NCBI RefSeq assembly: GCF_900129815.1
Contig: NZ_FQWX01000002.1
Coordinates: forward strand, 104,870-168,869
Origin: Asaccharospora irregularis DSM 2635
Lineage (GTDB): Bacteria; Bacillota; Clostridia; Peptostreptococcales; Peptostreptococcaceae
DNA length: 64,000 nucleotides
Reading direction: 5' to 3'
Positions 55,884 through 63,478 of this stretch are shown here, piece after piece. The position numbers were made by a program, and so were the translations under genes. A model generated the notes under the pieces. It searched no databases. It had not been told where the DNA came from and worked only from the letters and a program-made list of their open reading frames with translations. Position 1 is the stretch's first letter; every line of letters starts with the position of its first letter.

Positions 55884-57266
55884 TTAATTTGGAATATATA
55901 CATTAAATGTTGAGCCTTTTCCTTCCTTACTTTCTAAATCTATACTTCCATTATGAGAGTCAATTATAGCTTTAACTATACTAAGGCCTATACCAGCACC
56001 CCCAGTGAGTCTAGTTCTTGATTTATCTACTCTATAAAATCTATCAAAAATGTATTCTTTGTCTTCATATGGTATTCCAATGCCATCGTCTTTAAATATT
56101 AACTTAATTCCATTTTTGTGTTCAAATAATCCGATTTCTATATTTCCACCTTCATTTGTGTATTTTATAGCATTAGATAAAAGATTTATTATAACTTGAG
56201 TTATCTTATCTTTATCTGCATATAAAGTTAAATTATTATTATTAAAATTAACAGTTATATTTTTTCTCTTGTACTCTGATTCAAAAGTAGTAATTATATT
56301 TTGTACAAGCTCACTTATATTAAACTTAGTTTTATTAATGTCTCTATAATCTTGTTCATAAGAGTAGAGCTTTTCTAAATCCTTTACCAATCTAGTCAAT
56401 CTTAAAATTTCTTCATAACAAACTGATAATCTCTCTTTGGTTGGATCTATTATTCCATCCATTAAAGCTTCTAGTGTTATCTGTAGTGACGTAAGTGGAG
56501 TCTTTAATTCATGAGATATATCCTTAGTTAAATTCTTTCTTATATCCTCTTGTCTTTGTAGAGATTTTGCCAAGTCATTGATACTAATGATTAAGTTATC
56601 TAACTCCATAGTATCTACTTTTTCATCAATTCTTTGATTGTAATTTCCTTTGGATATATCTTTAGTAATTTTTTCAACCTTAGATATAGGTCTTACTATA
56701 TTATTAGTAACTAAGAATCCTACTATAATAGATGCTATTAGTGCTATAAAACTTGAATATATTAAAACTTTATTTAATGTTTTTAGATATAAAATATCAT
56801 TTTCACTATAATAATCAGGATAAGACCCAATTGATACAGTTCCAACTGATTTATCATCTACAATAATATCGTAATTTTTAACTGTATAGTTTTCTTTCCA
56901 AGCTGGAAAATTCATTCTCATATGTTCACTCATATTATGAATTACATTTTCGCATCTATATAAATCATATTTATATGCATCCCAAATTTCTTTTTTACTA
57001 TTATCTTTAATATTTACAATATATCCATTATCTAAGGCTTCACTACCTATATCTTGAACAGAACTTAAATTCCATGTATCAAAATTTCTATAGCTTCTTT
57101 CTAAGTCATTTACTATAGAGTTACTGGTATTTTCTCCTTTTGATAATACATATTCTCTGAAATGATTTTGCATCAAGCTATTTGCAAGTAAAGCTACTAT
57201 TAAGACACTTATAATAGAAACTAAAATATAAGACAGAGTTAGTTTGTATCTTAGTTTAAGCTTCAT
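55884..57266 (-). CDS. Two-component sensor histidine kinase
   Basis: A 460-residue HPK with spans at about 9-31 and 168-188 enclosing a 135-residue extracytoplasmic sensor. HAMP (about 188-240) is followed by HisKA with LTKDISHELKTPLTSLQ (His252), the N box NLLSNAIKYTNEGG, G1 DDGIGIP, F box and G2 TGGAGIGLSIVKAI. Its start overlaps the response-regulator stop by 4 bases, so the pair is translationally coupled. The signal is unknown; the Cys/His-rich genes beside it suggest metal or envelope stress. Confidence 0.95.
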   Translation of the reverse strand: MKLKLRYKLTLSYILVSIISVLIVALLANSLMQNHFREYVLSKGENTSNSIVNDLERSYRNFDTWNLSSVQDIGSEALDNGYIVNIKDNSKKEIWDAYKYDLYRCENVIHNMSEHMRMNFPAWKENYTVKNYDIIVDDKSVGTVSIGSYPDYYSENDILYLKTLNKVLIYSSFIALIASIIVGFLVTNNIVRPISKVEKITKDISKGNYNQRIDEKVDTMELDNLIISINDLAKSLQRQEDIRKNLTKDISHELKTPLTSLQITLEALMDGIIDPTKERLSVCYEEILRLTRLVKDLEKLYSYEQDYRDINKTKFNISELVQNIITTFESEYKRKNITVNFNNNNLTLYADKDKITQVIINLLSNAIKYTNEGGNIEIGLFEHKNGIKLIFKDDGIGIPYEDKEYIFDRFYRVDKSRTRLTGGAGIGLSIVKAIIDSHNGSIDLESKEGKGSTFNVYIPN

Positions 57267-57967
57267 TTACTCTTTCCTCCACAAAACTTATATCCTATAC
57301 CATATACTGTAACAAGGTATGTCGGATTTTTATGATCATCTTCTATCTTTTGTCTTAAATTTTTTATATGAGTGTCAATAGCTCTATCCATTCCATCATA
57401 ATCATATCCTAAAACAATAAATATTAATTCTTCTCTAGTAAAAACCTTATTTGGGTACTTAATCATAGTTAACAATATTTTATATTCAGTTGCAGTTAGA
57501 TTCAATAATGCTCCACCTTTTTTCACTTCATAGGTATTAGTATCAATTACTAAATCATTATTGTTGAAAGTAAGTATATTATCGGATTGTTCTGGAGCTT
57601 TTTCTATTCTTCTCGAAATTGAATTTATTCTAGCAACGAGTTCCTTAGCACTAAACGGTTTTGTTATATATTCATCTGCTCCAATACCCAAACCTTCTAT
57701 AATACTATTTTCATCAGTTTTAGCTGTAAGCATTACAATATAGACATTTGATTTTTTTCTAATTTCTTTGCAAATATCAGTACCTAATATATCAGGAAGC
57801 ATTATATCTAACATAACAATATCTGGATTATATTTATCAAAATTTTCAAGTGCGCTTTTTCCATCAAAAGATTGGTGTGTAGTATAACCTTCTTTATCTA
57901 AATAGTTTTTTACAATTTCATTTATATTAACTTCATCTTCAACGATTAAGATACTTATATTCTTCAT
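57263..57967 (-). CDS. OmpR/PhoB-family response regulator
   Basis: A 234-residue regulator. The receiver has the acidic pair VEDE, phospho-acceptor Asp54 in VMLDIMLPDI, the T in MLTAKTDE and the Lys of YITKPFSAKEL. The C-terminal winged helix (about 135-230) has LTATEYKILLTMIKYPNKVFTREEL and DRAIDTHIKNLRQKIEDD, a DNA-recognition helix that binds direct repeats. AGGAGGG precedes the ATG. The repeated TTCATAA boxes in nearby promoters are its probable targets. Confidence 0.95.
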   Translation of the reverse strand: MKNISILIVEDEVNINEIVKNYLDKEGYTTHQSFDGKSALENFDKYNPDIVMLDIMLPDILGTDICKEIRKKSNVYIVMLTAKTDENSIIEGLGIGADEYITKPFSAKELVARINSISRRIEKAPEQSDNILTFNNNDLVIDTNTYEVKKGGALLNLTATEYKILLTMIKYPNKVFTREELIFIVLGYDYDGMDRAIDTHIKNLRQKIEDDHKNPTYLVTVYGIGYKFCGGKSK

Positions 57968-58082
57968 TTATAACCCTCCTAAATTTTCTTTTTTATAATT
58001 TTGCCATACAATTGTATAGATTTTATGAAGATATTAATAATTTATCTAATTTTATTAAAATATTTTAAATAATTTTTTAATC

Positions 58083-58114
58083 CTCATAAGTTCTTCATAA
58101 TACATACATATAAT
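58083..58114 (+). promoter_or_regulatory. TTCATAA-type promoter 1 (first SHOCT gene)
   Basis: CTCATAA (58083) and TTCATAA (58094) are 11 bases apart; the -10 TATAAT starts at 58109, 26 bases after the first box. The direct repeat covers the -35 position, as for PhoB-class activators. It lies between the divergent response-regulator and SHOCT genes. Confidence 0.7.
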
Positions 58115-58153
58115 GAACTTAATAAAAAGTAATTATACAAGGAGGTTTTTGTT

Positions 58154-58378
58154 ATGCTTTGTGGAGGAGCTGGTTTGATGGGTAGTGGATGGTTTCTTCT
58201 AATGATGGGTATAAAAGTGCTTATATTTGTTGCTTTAATAGTTCTAGGTGTAAAACTATTCAATAAATATACAGATAACTCTAGAAGTGCACTTAAGATA
58301 TTAGATGAAAAGTTTGCTACAGGTGAGATAAATGAAGATGATTATATAGCTAGAAAAAATGTTTTACTAAAAAAATAA
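58154..58378 (+). CDS. SHOCT-domain membrane miniprotein
   Basis: A 74-residue protein with one span (about 14-36) and a C-terminal SHOCT motif (ALKILDEKFATGEINEDDYIARKNVL). SHOCT helices occur at the ends of many membrane and regulatory proteins and are thought to mediate oligomerisation. AAGGAGG precedes the ATG. It is the first of three related genes in this cluster and has the first TTCATAA promoter. Confidence 0.88.
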   Translation: MLCGGAGLMGSGWFLLMMGIKVLIFVALIVLGVKLFNKYTDNSRSALKILDEKFATGEINEDDYIARKNVLLKK

Positions 58379-58386
58379 AAAATAAT

Positions 58387-58424
58387 AAAAAGTGAGCTAG
58401 AAATCTCTAACTCACTTTTTAGAA
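58387..58424 (+). terminator. Terminator after the first SHOCT gene
   Basis: AAAAAGTGAG / CTCACTTTTT (58387-58396, 58411-58420) with a small inner TAG/CTA pairing. Confidence 0.85.
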
Positions 58425-58484
58425 TTATTATAGATTTTTATTATTTTTATTAAAATATAATTTAAATAAGGGGGAGTGTTATTT

Positions 58485-58616
58485 ATGCCAAAATGGTTAG
58501 AAAATTTTTTGAAAAGAATAGAAGAAGCTAATAAGAAAAATTTAGGATCAGGAAAACTAGATTGTTGCGACCTAAATAAACAAACAAAGCCTAATAATAA
58601 TTCAAAAGATAAATAG
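58485..58616 (+). CDS. LDCC-motif putative metal-binding miniprotein
   Basis: A 43-residue frame, MPKWLENFLKRIEEANKKNL followed by a GSGKLDCCDLNKQ motif and an Asn-rich tail, sits behind GGGGGAG. The amphipathic helix plus LDCCxLN signature matches a family of clostridial miniproteins thought to bind metal. It is 34 bases upstream of lgt, so co-transcription is likely. It was too short for ordinary ORF calling. Confidence 0.82.
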   Translation: MPKWLENFLKRIEEANKKNLGSGKLDCCDLNKQTKPNNNSKDK

Positions 58617-58650
58617 TTACTAAATTTCAGACAAAAGAGGAGGGATATCA

Positions 58651-59481
58651 TTGGTAGAACTATTTAAAATAGGGGGCATCTCTATATACTTATTCGGTGT
58701 GGCCGTGTCAATTGCAATGGCAGTAGGAATATTTGTAATGTTAAGAGAAGCCAAAAGAAAAGGCCTAAATGAAGATAGTATGTGGGATTTAAGTATATAT
58801 ACAATAATAGCTTCTGTTATAGGAGCAAGACTATATTATATTTTAGTCTTTGATCTCTCAAATTATATAAACAATCCTATAGAAATATTTCAGATTCAAA
58901 ATGGAGGAATGTCTATCCAAGGTGGGATATTAGGCGGAATTATATTTGCAATTTGGTACACAAGAAAAAAGAAAATATCATTTTTAAAAGCAGCAGATGC
59001 ATTTGCACCAGGAATTATATTAGGGCAGGCAATTGGTAGAGTTGGATGTGACGTATTTGGAATACCTATGAAAAGCCAATATCTATGGGGTATAATGGTA
59101 AATAATCAACTTCTACATCCAGCTCAAATTTATGAAATGATATTAGATTTAATTTTGTTCATATACTTATGGAGAAAAAGAGAAAAAATTCAGTATCATG
59201 GACAGTTATTTATACACTATTTAATAGGATTTGCCCTAAATCGTGCATTAATAGAGTTTGTTAGAGAAAATCCTATTGTATTTGGTAGCTTAACAGTTGC
59301 CCATGTAACAAGTTTTGTAATTATAGTAGTTGCAATAATAGCTGGAAATAAAATTAAAAATCATAGTAAAGTTTTAGATGAAGAAAGAAAAAATATTTCA
59401 TCTAAAGAATTATATTTAGGTTACGCAATATCAGGATTTATTTTAGTAGTTGGAACTTGGATTTACTATATTGTTCATTAA
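58651..59481 (+). CDS. lgt: Prolipoprotein diacylglyceryl transferase (Lgt), probable paralogue
   Basis: Transfers diacylglyceryl from phosphatidylglycerol to the lipobox cysteine of prolipoproteins in the membrane. TTG 58651 follows GAGGAGGG. The 276-residue protein has about seven spans; motifs are IGARLYYIL, GGMSIQGGILGG, ILGQAIGRVGCDVFG (Arg-containing Lgt signature), LHPAQIYE and NRALIEFVREN. The GRVGCDVFG version differs from housekeeping Lgt (GRIGNFxNG), suggesting a specialised copy. It lies near a Lit gene that acts on its products. Confidence 0.85.
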   Translation: MVELFKIGGISIYLFGVAVSIAMAVGIFVMLREAKRKGLNEDSMWDLSIYTIIASVIGARLYYILVFDLSNYINNPIEIFQIQNGGMSIQGGILGGIIFAIWYTRKKKISFLKAADAFAPGIILGQAIGRVGCDVFGIPMKSQYLWGIMVNNQLLHPAQIYEMILDLILFIYLWRKREKIQYHGQLFIHYLIGFALNRALIEFVRENPIVFGSLTVAHVTSFVIIVVAIIAGNKIKNHSKVLDEERKNISSKELYLGYAISGFILVVGTWIYYIVH

Positions 59482-59510
59482 AAAAAACATAAAAACATGG
59501 AGGGTTTATT

Positions 59511-59858
59511 ATGAATTGCCACAATAACAACAATAATAATGATAATAATGATAATAATGATAATAATGGAAATAACAAAAAAGGATTTTTAAAATTTGGA
59601 GCTATGATGGGTCTATGCTGTTTGTTACCGGTTATACTTGTAGCATTACTTCCGCTACTTGGGTTTAAAGCATTAGCTCTTTCTGGTTTAGCATCTTTAA
59701 TTTGTCCAATTATGATGATTGGTATGATGTTTATGATGGGAAGAAGTCATAAAAAAGGTGATGATAACAATGGAAACAATTGTTGTTCAAAAAATGAAGA
59801 TAGTGAGTATATAAATGTATCTAAAAAAGATTATGAGATTATAGATAAAAATAAATAA
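59511..59858 (+). CDS. Asn/Asp-rich membrane miniprotein with C-terminal Cys pair
   Basis: A 115-residue protein of three parts. An extremely Asn-rich N-terminus (MNCHNNNNNNDNNDN and on) is followed by two adjacent hydrophobic segments (about 30-50 and 57-75; LCCLLPVILVALLPLLGF). The tail is polar with NNCCSKNED. I know no function. Cys/His at both ends and the location between lgt and lit suggest metal handling. GGAGGG precedes the ATG. Confidence 0.75.
   Translation: MNCHNNNNNNDNNDNNDNNGNNKKGFLKFGAMMGLCCLLPVILVALLPLLGFKALALSGLASLICPIMMIGMMFMMGRSHKKGDDNNGNNCCSKNEDSEYINVSKKDYEIIDKNK
59535..59569 (+). repeat. 9-base tandem repeat encoding Asn-Asn-Asp
   Basis: The unit AATAATGAT occurs three times in succession (59535-59561) followed by a variant partial copy, all in frame. 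It could change length by slippage without shifting the frame. Confidence 0.75.
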
Positions 59859-59898
59859 AATTGATATAATAAAAGTAATTTTAAGGGGGGGGAGCATA

Positions 59899-60312
59899 AT
59901 GCAAAACAAAATGATGTTGTTAGTTATAACAGGAGCTTTAGCAATAGTAGGAATTATAGGACTTAACTATGATAACATAAAGAATGATATTAAAAGTGTA
60001 GTAGATAATGGAGTAGTAGGGCCTAAACAAAATATTGCAGAGCAATCAAGTCTTGGAGAAGAAGACATGATTAAGATAATGGAGGACAATGGATTTAGTA
60101 ATATAGCAGAAGCTCTTAAGAATAAAGATTATGAGGCTATGGATGAATTCACCAATAATATGACCGATGAAGATTATGAAAAGCTAATTAATTTAAAAGC
60201 TAATATCTCAGATGCGGACTATCAAAAGATAGTTCAGATAATGAGTGAAAATGGATATGATTCTATGGTAAGCGTTATGGCATCTATAGATCTAGGAGGA
60301 TCTTGTCATTAA
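59899..60312 (+). CDS. Exported small protein with C-terminal Ser-Cys-His
   Basis: A 137-residue protein with an N-terminal signal or anchor (KMMLLVITGALAIVGIIGLN). The rest is acidic and helical and contains the repeat-like segments KDYEAMDEFTNNMTDEDYEK and SDADYQKIVQIMSENGYDSM; it ends GGSCH. A clear paralogue lies at 62600. AAGGGGGGGAG precedes the ATG. Function unknown; the terminal Cys-His is a plausible metal ligand. Confidence 0.8.
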   Translation: MQNKMMLLVITGALAIVGIIGLNYDNIKNDIKSVVDNGVVGPKQNIAEQSSLGEEDMIKIMEDNGFSNIAEALKNKDYEAMDEFTNNMTDEDYEKLINLKANISDADYQKIVQIMSENGYDSMVSVMASIDLGGSCH

Positions 60313-60328
60313 GGTTTAACAATAATAT

Positions 60329-60362
60329 CCCCCTCTAAGCATACTTAGAGGGGGAATTTTAT
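60329..60362. terminator. Terminator after the first exported protein
   Basis: CCCCCTCTAAG / CTTAGAGGGGG (60329-60339, 60344-60354), a perfect 11-bp stem with a 4-base loop, then AATTTT. Confidence 0.9.
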
Positions 60363-60377
60363 AAGGGAGTGTTTTTA

Positions 60378-61034
60378 TTGAACAGAGGTATACATAAAGA
60401 AAAAAATAAGGTCGTACAAACTATAATAGCTATATCTTTAAGTTTATGTATTTTAATATTAATGGTAAAGTTTGCACTAGCTTTTAAACCTTTTTATTAT
60501 TTTGAAGTTGATCGTTTGAATATAGAAGCTACTTCAAATATATCAAAAGATGAAATTATAAAAAATTATGATTATACTATAGATTATCTATTAGGTAGGG
60601 AAGGCACTAAATTTGAACTTCCTACTTTACCATCATCACTATTTGGTCAGGTCCATTTTGAAGAAGTTCTAAAAATATTTTCTGCTTTAGATATTGTACT
60701 AATTTTAAGCATTGTAGTAAGTATAATAGGAATAGTATTTCTGTATAAAAAAAGAAACTTTAGTTTTGTAAAACAAGCTTCTAATATTTTAACTTTCTTT
60801 CCAATTGTTTTTGGTGTAATTTTTTCCTTGAATTTTGAAAGAAGTTTTATAATATTTCATAAAATATTTTTTAGAAATGACTACTGGATTTTTGATCCTC
60901 AAAAGGATCCAATTATTAATATATTACCCCAAGAGTTTTTCTTTGATATAGCTATATTTATTTTAATAATTAACTTTGTAATTGCTTTCCTTTTAAGAAT
61001 ACTTTATCATAAAAAGTTAAAATATTTAAAATAA
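60378..61034 (+). CDS. lit: Lit-type lipoprotein intramolecular transacylase (TIGR01906 family)
   Basis: Lit moves an acyl chain from the diacylglyceryl group to the N-terminus of lipoproteins, giving lyso-lipoproteins that resist copper stress and blunt TLR2 recognition. GTG 60369 lies inside AAGGGAG, so TTG 60378 is preferred (218 residues). The protein has four spans; family features are the His in GQVHFEEVLKIF and the FHKIFFRNDYWIFDP, DPIINILPQEFFFD segments. Copper-induced lit genes on mobile elements are known in Listeria and enterococci, and the context here fits that type. Confidence 0.83.
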   Translation: MNRGIHKEKNKVVQTIIAISLSLCILILMVKFALAFKPFYYFEVDRLNIEATSNISKDEIIKNYDYTIDYLLGREGTKFELPTLPSSLFGQVHFEEVLKIFSALDIVLILSIVVSIIGIVFLYKKRNFSFVKQASNILTFFPIVFGVIFSLNFERSFIIFHKIFFRNDYWIFDPQKDPIINILPQEFFFDIAIFILIINFVIAFLLRILYHKKLKYLK

Positions 61035-61081
61035 TAATATTTAGCAAATAAGAGTTATGATAAGTTAGAGAGGAAAATATA

Positions 61082-61699
61082 ATGGATAACTTAACTGATA
61101 AAATTAGAAAGAGATACAATAGAGTTGCAGCTATTTATGATTTATTAGAACAACCTATGGAGATGATGTCTCTAAAAGAGTGGCGAATTGAAGTTATGAA
61201 AGAATTAAAAGGGAATGTCTTAGAAATAGGAGTTGGAACTGGAAAAAATATAGAGTTTTATCCTAATAATATAAATATAACAGCAATAGATTTCAGTGTT
61301 AATATGCTTCAAAGAGCAAGAAATAAAGCAAAAGAGTTAGGAAAAAAAGTAGATTTAAAACTTATGGATGCACAAAATATGGATTTTGAAGATAATACCT
61401 TTGATACAGTTTTTACAACATGTGTATTTTGTTCTGTTCCCGACCCTATTAAAGGCTTAATGGAAATTAAAAGAGTATGCAAAAAAGGTGGCAAGATTAT
61501 TTTAATAGAACATGTTAGAAGTGAAAAAAAGGTAATAGGTACTCTTATGGATGTATTAAATCCAATTGTAGTAAATTCATATGGTGCTAATATTAATAGA
61601 AAAACTGTAGAAAATGTACAAAAATCTGGATTTAGTAATATAGGAGTAACAAACCTATGGAGTGATATAGTCAAAAAAATTGTAATAAATAATAAATAA
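61082..61699 (+). CDS. Class I SAM-dependent methyltransferase
   Basis: A 205-residue methyltransferase of the UbiE/PmtA-like group: VLEIGVGTGKNIEFYP (motif I), ITAIDFSVNMLQRARNKAKELG, MDAQNMDFEDNTFDTVFTTCVFCSVPDP and GGKIILIEHVRSEK. Such enzymes act on lipids or quinones. It lies 47 bases after lit, so a substrate in the envelope is plausible. AGAGGAAAATATA precedes the ATG. Confidence 0.85.
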   Translation: MDNLTDKIRKRYNRVAAIYDLLEQPMEMMSLKEWRIEVMKELKGNVLEIGVGTGKNIEFYPNNINITAIDFSVNMLQRARNKAKELGKKVDLKLMDAQNMDFEDNTFDTVFTTCVFCSVPDPIKGLMEIKRVCKKGGKIILIEHVRSEKKVIGTLMDVLNPIVVNSYGANINRKTVENVQKSGFSNIGVTNLWSDIVKKIVINNK

Positions 61700-61718
61700 T
61701 TTAATTTCTAAAATAATC

Positions 61719-61750
61719 TTCATAAAATCAACACATATTCATCATATTAT
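61719..61750 (+). promoter_or_regulatory. TTCATAA-type promoter 2 (second SHOCT gene)
   Basis: TTCATAA starts at 61719 within TCTTCATAAAATCAACACAT; the -10 TATTAT starts at 61745, 26 bases downstream. Confidence 0.7.
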
Positions 61751-61791
61751 ATGGGTATAAAGATATTAAAAGTCAGAAAGGGATGATATAT

Positions 61792-62004
61792 ATGATGGGT
61801 GGATATGGAATGATGTCAGGATTTGGTATGTTTATTCCTTTATTATTAATAGGATTTGTTATATATGTGGCATTTAGATTATCAAATGGAAGTTATAGCA
61901 TAAGAAGTAGGGAAAATAATGCACTGGATATATTAGATGAGAGATTTGCAAAGGGAGAAATTTCAGAAGAAGAGTATATACACAAGAAGAAAATATTAAG
62001 ATAA
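61792..62004 (+). CDS. SHOCT-domain membrane miniprotein, copy 2
   Basis: ATG 61783 lies inside AAGGGATGA, so ATG 61792 is preferred (70 residues). The Gly/Met-rich start MMGGYGMMSGFGM precedes a span (FIPLLLIGFVIYVAF) and the SHOCT end ALDILDERFAKGEISEEEYIHKKKIL. It is a near duplicate of the gene at 62255. It has its own TTCATAA promoter and a terminator. Confidence 0.87.
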   Translation: MMGGYGMMSGFGMFIPLLLIGFVIYVAFRLSNGSYSIRSRENNALDILDERFAKGEISEEEYIHKKKILR

Positions 62005-62010
62005 TAAAGT

Positions 62011-62054
62011 ATAAATATAAAACCTCCTTATTAAAGGGGGGTTTATATTTATAT
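62011..62054 (+). terminator. Terminator after SHOCT copy 2
   Basis: ATAAATATAAAACCTCCTT pairs with AAGGGGGGTTTATATTTAT (62011-62029 and about 62034-62052) with two imperfections. It is followed by about 130 bases with no gene. Confidence 0.75.
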
Positions 62055-62181
62055 TGCAAATAAATTTTGTAAGTTGCAACTATGAGTCTATACGTTATTT
62101 GACTTATGAAATGTTCTCGATACATTTAAATGCCATATACCTAATCACTATATGAGTTGGTAATCTTATGAAAAAAATATC

Positions 62182-62213
62182 TTCATAAAATCTACACATT
62201 TTAATCGTATTAT
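62182..62213 (+). promoter_or_regulatory. TTCATAA-type promoter 3 (third SHOCT gene)
   Basis: TTCATAA starts at 62182 within ATCTTCATAAAATCTACACA; the -10 TATTAT starts at 62208, again 26 bases away. Confidence 0.7.
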
Positions 62214-62254
62214 ATAAATATAGAGATATTAAAAAATATAAAGGAATGATATCT

Positions 62255-62470
62255 ATGATGGGTGGATATGGAATAATAGGAGGATTTGGTATGTTTATTA
62301 ATTTATTATTAATAGGGATCGTTATATATGTAGTATTTAAATTATCTAATGGAAGTTATAGCATAAGAAATGGAGGAAATGAAGCTATAAATATTTTAAA
62401 TCAAAGATATGCAAATAGTAAAATTTCAGAAGAAGAGTATATACAAAAGAAAAAAATGCTAAGAGAATAA
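62255..62470 (+). CDS. SHOCT-domain membrane miniprotein, copy 3
   Basis: ATG 62246 overlaps AAGGAATGA, so ATG 62255 is preferred (71 residues). The sequence MMGGYGIIGGFGMFINLLLIG and the tail INILNQRYANSKISEEEYIQKKKML parallel copy 2 closely, including the NGSYSIR linker, so the two genes arose by tandem duplication together with their promoters. Confidence 0.87.
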   Translation: MMGGYGIIGGFGMFINLLLIGIVIYVVFKLSNGSYSIRNGGNEAINILNQRYANSKISEEEYIQKKKMLRE

Positions 62471-62514
62471 AATATGAATTTTCAATAACATAATATTTTA
62501 CAAAAAATATAATC

Positions 62515-62546
62515 TTCATATTTAGCACATAATTATTCTCTATAAT
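62515..62546 (+). promoter_or_regulatory. TTCATAA-type promoter 4 (second exported protein)
   Basis: TTCATAT starts at 62515 followed by TTAGCACATAA; the -10 TATAAT starts at 62541, 26 bases downstream. Confidence 0.7.
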
Positions 62547-62599
62547 AAAGATATAAAATGATTGCAATAATAATACAAAATATAAAAGGAGTGAATATA

Positions 62600-63067
62600 A
62601 TGAAAAAAAAAGGAATAATATTTGCTTTAGCAGGATTTTTAGTAGTAGGAGGAGTAACAGGGATGACGTATGCAAATACAAATAATGATACTATAGAAAC
62701 AAATAATGTAAAAATAACATCTACCTTAAATTCAGAAGCCGATATTATAAAAGTTGAAAATGAGGAAATAAATGAATCAGATTTTGAGCAAAAAGAAATG
62801 GTTAGATTAATGAAAGAATATGGATTTAAAGATATGGCAAAGGCATTTGAAAATAGAAATTATAAGGCTATGGATGAGTTTATGAATAATATGACAGATG
62901 AAGATTATCAAAAGATGATTGATATTATGAGAAAAAGTGGATATGAATCTATGGCAAATATGATGGGTTCAATTGATAGGGAGTCTATGATAAAAATGCA
63001 CAATTCAATGGGCGGATCAGAATCTTGTCATGAGGATTCAAACAATAATATGATGGGTAGTTTCTAA
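62600..63067 (+). CDS. Exported small protein, paralogue of the 59899 product
   Basis: ATG 62600 follows AAAGGAGTG; the frame extends to 62558 without such a site. The 155-residue protein has a signal peptide (KGIIFALAGFLVVGGVTGMTYA). The segment NYKAMDEFMNNMTDEDYQKM and the following MRKSGYESMANMMGSID align with the earlier protein. It ends with a Met/Ser/His-rich tail containing SESCHEDSNNN and MMGSF. Repeated Met plus Cys-His could be copper or silver ligands; this is inference. Confidence 0.82.
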   Translation: MKKKGIIFALAGFLVVGGVTGMTYANTNNDTIETNNVKITSTLNSEADIIKVENEEINESDFEQKEMVRLMKEYGFKDMAKAFENRNYKAMDEFMNNMTDEDYQKMIDIMRKSGYESMANMMGSIDRESMIKMHNSMGGSESCHEDSNNNMMGSF

Positions 63068-63117
63068 TTTTAACATACCCCCCTAGGGTAAGTGAGTTTT
63101 ATAAGGGAGGAATTAAA

Positions 63118-63225
63118 ATGGTAATTGAGTATATAATTACAGCAGGGCTTATAGGTTTGGCCATATTCATGATGTATAAAACATTTTTTAGTAAAAAGAA
63201 AAAGGGATGTTGTCACAAAAAATAG
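63118..63225 (+). CDS. 35-residue Cys-rich single-span peptide
   Basis: ATG 63118 follows AAGGGAGG and encodes MVIEYIITAGLIGLAIFMMY and a tail ending KKKKGCCHKK. It looks like the FeoB-associated Cys-rich membrane peptides in layout (one span, basic stretch, C-terminal Cys pair), but no feoB is nearby. It lies 50 bases after the exported-protein gene and probably shares its transcript. Confidence 0.75.
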   Translation: MVIEYIITAGLIGLAIFMMYKTFFSKKKKGCCHKK

Positions 63226-63232
63226 GGCAAAC

Positions 63233-63266
63233 AAGCCAGTACATATTGAGTACTGGCTTATTTTAA
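63233..63266 (+). terminator. Terminator after the Cys-rich peptide gene
   Basis: AAGCCAGTAC / GTACTGGCTT (63233-63242, 63250-63259), 7-base loop, then ATTTT. Confidence 0.88.
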
Positions 63267-63314
63267 TTATATAGGGTAAAAAATATTATTATATTGATAA
63301 AAAACTATTTATTC

Positions 63315-63346
63315 TTCATAAGATTTACATAGTTTCAGCTTATTAT
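63315..63346 (+). promoter_or_regulatory. TTCATAA-type promoter 5
   Basis: TTCATAA starts at 63315 in TTCATAAGATTTACATAG; the -10 TATTAT starts at 63341, 26 bases downstream. First copy of the duplicated promoter. Confidence 0.7.
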
Positions 63347-63446
63347 GTGTTTAACAGCTACTGATATGTTTATTTATGGGTAATTCATTATGTGTAGTTG
63401 TATAGAATAAAAAATATTATTAAAATGATAAAAAAACTATTTATTC

Positions 63447-63478
63447 TTCATAAGATTCACATAATTCGAGATTATTAT
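63447..63478 (+). promoter_or_regulatory. TTCATAA-type promoter 6
   Basis: TTCATAA starts at 63447 in TTCATAAGATTCACATAA; the -10 TATTAT starts at 63473, 26 bases downstream. Second copy of the duplicated promoter, reading into the secreted protein gene. Confidence 0.7.
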
